Part shown: positions 60,133 through 64,000 of the stretch, piece by piece | How the letters are laid out: each line of letters opens with the position of its first letter | Position numbering within the stretch: the stretch's first letter is position 1 | Source: Sipunculus nudus | Taxonomy: Eukaryota; Annelida; Sipuncula; Golfingiida; Sipunculidae | Direction of reading: 5' to 3' | NCBI GenBank assembly: GCA_026874595.1 | Contig: CM049317.1 | Span: 37,730,401 to 37,794,400 of the forward strand | Length of the DNA stretch: 64,000 nt | The notes under the pieces: model-generated | Seen by the model: only the letters and a program-made list of their open reading frames with translations | Told to the model about the DNA's origin: nothing | Databases searched by the model: none | Translations under genes and position numbers: made by a program

Positions 60133-63100
60133 GGACCTATATATTGCTGATGGGATGTACCTACCTGGACCAATCTATGGCTGATGGGATGTACCTAGCT
60201 GGACCTATCTATGGCTGATTCGACGTACCTAGCTGGACCAATCCATGGCTGATTGGATGTACCTGGCTGGACCTATCTATGGCTGATTCGACGTACCTAG
60301 CTGGACCAATCCATGGCTGATTGGATGTACCTGGCTGGACCTATCTATGGCTGATATGATGTACCTGGCTGGACCTATCTATGGCTGATGGGATGTACCT
60401 AGCTGGACCTATCTATGGCTGATTCGATGAAACTAGCTGGACCAATCCATGGCTGATTGGATGTACCTGGCTGGACCTATCTATGGCTGATAGGATGTAC
60501 CTGGCTGGACCTTTCTATGGCTGATGGGATGTACCTAGCTGGACCTATATATGGCTGATAGGATGTACCTAGCTGGACCAATCTATGGCTGATGGGATGT
60601 ACCTAGCTGGACCTATCTATGGCTGATTCGATGTACCTAGCTGGACCAATCCATGGCTGATTGGATGTACCTGGCTGGACCTATCTATGGCTGATAGGAT
60701 GTACCTGGCTGGACCTATATATGGCTGATGGGAAGGACCTGGCTGGACCTATCTATGGCTTATGAGATGTACCTGGCTGGACCTATATATGGCTGATGGG
60801 AAGGACCTGGCTGGACCTATCTATGGCTGATGGGATGTACCTGGCTGGACCTATCTGTGGATGATGGGAAGGACCTGGCTGGACCTATCTATGGCTGATA
60901 GGATGTACCTGGCTGTACCTATATACGCCTGATGGGATGTACCTAGCTGGACCTATCTATGGCTGATGGGATGTACCTAGCTGCACCTATCTTTGGCTGA
61001 TGGGGTGTACCTAGCTGGACCAATCTATGGCTGATGGAATTTACATGGCTGTACCAATCTATGGCTGATGGTATTTACCTGGCTGGACCTATCTATGGCT
61101 CATGGGATGTACCTGGCTGGACCTATCTATGGCTGATTGGATGTACCTGGCTGGACCTATCTATGGCTGATGGGATGTACCTGGCTGGAACAATCTATGG
61201 CTGATAGGATGTACCTGGCTGGACCTATCTATGGCTGATGGGATCTATCTAGCTGGACCAATCTATGGCTGATGGGATGTACCTGGCTGGACCTATCTAT
61301 GGCTGATGGGATGTACATGGCTGGCCCTTTCTATGACTGATGGGATGTACCTGGCTGGACCTTTCTATGGCTGACGGAATGTACCTGGCTGGACCTATCT
61401 GTGGCTGATGGGATGTACCTGGCTGGACCTTTCTATGGCTGATGGGATGTACCTCACTGGACCAATCTATGGCTGATGGGATGTATCTGACTGAACCTAT
61501 CTATAGCTGACAGGATGTACCTGGCTGGACCTATCTATGGCTGATGGGTGTACCTGGCTGGACCTATCTGTGGCTGATGGGATGTACCTGGCTGGACCTT
61601 TCTATGGCTGATGGGATGTACCTGGCTGGACCAATCTTTGGCTGATGGGATGTACCTGGCTGGACCTATCTATGGCTGACGGGATGTACCTGGCTGGACC
61701 TATTTATGGCTGATGGGTGTACCTGGCTGGACCGATCTGTGGCTGATTGGATGTACCTGGCTGGACCTATCTATGGCTGATGGGATGTACCTGGCTGGAC
61801 CTTTCTATGGCTGATGGGATGTACCTGGCTGGACCTTTCTATGGCTGATGTGATGTACCTGGCTGGACCTATCTATGGCTGATGGGATGTACCTGGCTGG
61901 ACCTATCTATGGCTGATGGGATGTTCCTGGCTGGACCTATCTATGGCTGATGGGATGTACCTGGCTGGACCTATCTTTGGCTGACGGGATGTAACTGGCT
62001 GGACCTATCTATGGCTGATGGGATGTACCTGGCTGGACCTATCTATGGCTGATGGGATGTACCTCACTGGACCAATCTATAGCTGATGGGATGTACCTGA
62101 CTGAACCTATCTATAGCTGACAGGATGTACCTGGCTGGACCTATCTATGGCTGATGGGTGTACCTGGCTGGACCTATCTGTGGCTGATGGGAGGTACCTG
62201 GCTGGACCTTTCTATGGCTGATGGGATGTACCTCGCTGGACCAATCTTTGGCTGATGGGATGTACCTGGCTGGACCTATCTATGGCTGACGGGATGTACC
62301 TAGCTGGACCTATCTATGGCTAATGGGATGTACCTGGCTGGACCTATCTGTCGCAGATGGGATGTATCTGGCTGGACCTATCTATGGCTGATGGGATGTA
62401 CCTGGCTGGACCTTTCTATGGCTGATGGGATGTACCTGGCTTGACCTTTCTATGGCTGATGGGATGTACCTGGCTGGACCTATCTGTGGCTGATGGGATG
62501 TACCTGGCTGGACCTATCTATGGCTGATGGGATGTTCCTGGCTGGACCTATCTATGGCTGATGGAATGTTCCTGGCTGGACCTATCTATGGCTGATGGGA
62601 TGTACCTGGCTGGACCTATGTATGGCTGACGGGATGTGACTGGCTGGACCTATCTATGGCTTATGGAATGTATCTGGCTGGACCTATCAATGGATGATGG
62701 GATGTACCTGGCTGGACCTATCTATGGCTGATTGGATTACCTGGCTGGACCTATCTATGGCTGATGGGATGTACCTGGCTGGACCTATCTATGGCTGATG
62801 GGATGTACCTGGCTGGACCTTTCTATGGCTGATGGGATGTACCTGGCTGGACCTATTTATGGCTGATGGGATGTACCTGGCTGGACCTTTCTATGGCTGA
62901 TGGGATGTACCTGGCTGGACCTATCTATGGCTGATCGGATGTACCTGGCTGGACCTATCTATGGCTGACGGGATGTACCTGGCTGGACCTTTCTATGGCA
63001 GACGGGATGTACCTGGTTGGACCTTTCTATGGCTGATGGGATGTACCTGGCTGGACCTATCTATGGCTGATGGGATGTACCTGGCTGGACCTATCTAAGG

Positions 63101-64000
63101 CTGATGGGATGTACATGGCTGGACCTTTCTATGGCTGACGGGATGTACCTGGCTTGACCTTTCTTTGGCTGATGGGTTGTACCTGGCTGGACCTATCTGT
63201 GGCTGATGGGATGTACCTGGCTGGACCATTCTATGGCTGATGGGATGTACCTGGCTGGACCTTTCTGTGGCTGATGGGATGTACCTGGCTGGACCTATCT
63301 GTGGCTGATGGGATGTACCTAGCTGGACCTTTCTATGGACGATGGGATGTACCTGGCTGGACCTATCTGTGGCTGATGGGATGTACCTGACTGAACCTAT
63401 CTATAGCTGACAGGATGTACCTGGCTGGACCTATCTATGGCTGATGGGTGTACCTGGCTGGACCTATCTGTGGCTGATGGGATATACCTGGCTGGACCTT
63501 TCTATGGCTGATGGGATGTACCTCGCTGGACCAATCTTTGGCTGATGGGATGTACCTGGCTGGACCTATCTATGGCTGACGGGATTTACCTGGCTGGACC
63601 TATCTATGGCTGATGGGATGTACCTCACTGGACCAATCTATGGCTGACGGGATGTACCTGACTGATCCTATCTATAGCTGACAGGATGTACCTGGCTGGG
63701 CCTATTTTTGGCTGATGGGTGTACCTGTCTGGACCTATCTGTGGCTGATGGGATGTACCTGGCTGGACCTATCTATGGCTGATGGGATGTTCCTGGCTGG
63801 ACCTATCTATGGCTGATGGAATGTTCCTGGCTGGACATATCTATGGCTGATGGGATGTACCTGGCTGGACCTATCTATGGCTGACGGGATGTAACTGGCT
63901 GGACCTATTTATGGCTGATGGGATGTACCTGGCTGGACCTATCTATGGCTGATGGGATGTACCTGGCTGGACCTATCTATGGCTGATGGGATGTACCTGG
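60133..64000. repeat. 34-bp satellite running off the window end (about 114 units)
   Basis: The unit is GATGGGATGTACCTGGCTGG then ACCTATCTATGGCT, with common variants (CCAATC, CTTTCT, CTGACGGG, CTAGCTGG). Block copies are visible: the set CCTCACTGGACC...CTGACTGAACC...AGCTGACAGG recurs near 61450, 62070 and again, altered, near 63630. The right end is not in the window. Confidence 0.95.

Overview
The window looks like nuclear DNA of a marine invertebrate, most likely a mollusc. It is AT-rich and intron-bearing, with many (TA)n microsatellites, tRNA-derived SINE pieces, MITE-like elements, a decayed Ty3/gypsy fragment and several kilobase-scale minisatellites. The mollusc assignment rests on the general look of the dispersed repeats and is inference.

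The main coding content is a local family of four paralogous multi-pass membrane proteins. Their sequence signature (an N-terminal helix, then an NxT sequon, 'SDKF', '[14 protein letters not shown]', 'NMA.NI.WLF.WD' and 'YATW.TIATLLN') resembles the long, roughly 250-300 residue form of the TspO/MBR tryptophan-rich sensory protein family known mainly from bacteria. Copy A (minus strand, 1-4170) is cut by the window start. Copies B (14472-16746), C (26338-27866) and D (40342-47062) are on the plus strand. All four share one gene structure: an AG splice acceptor 6-10 bases before the ATG, a short first coding exon (109 nt in B, C and D; 148 nt in A), a phase-1 intron that splits a glycine codon, and one large second exon. 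B and C are intact. D carries one extra G in a G-run and is out of frame unless that base is an error.

The most striking feature is that A and C each have a head-to-tail minisatellite built from the same anatomical piece of the gene, namely the end of the 5' intron with its AG plus the first coding bases. In A this is about 12 units of 95-96 bp (4100-5235). In C it is 34 units of 66 bp (24088-26330). The two units are unrelated in sequence, so the same module seems to have been amplified twice. Other large arrays lie inside or between genes: a 50-bp array and a degenerate ~160-bp array in the intron of A, a ~61-bp array with a ~913-bp higher-order period filling most of the 5.8-kb intron of D, a 29-bp array (35.8-38.7 kb) between C and D, a 56-bp array (56.8-58.6 kb) and a 34-bp array (60.1 kb to the window end).

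On the right, three minus-strand exons (55650-55727, 58742-58863, 59516-59587) with matching phases give the C-terminal part of a single-pass membrane protein: a Thr-rich stalk, one transmembrane helix and a short basic tail. Its 5' exons lie beyond or within the terminal array. The remaining sequence is mostly intergenic with transposon remnants. A foldback element (959-1478) with a 9-bp target duplication, several MITE-like inverted-terminal elements, and a dispersed family with 'ATAGTCCGTCCC' ends (19-23.4 kb) are described individually.
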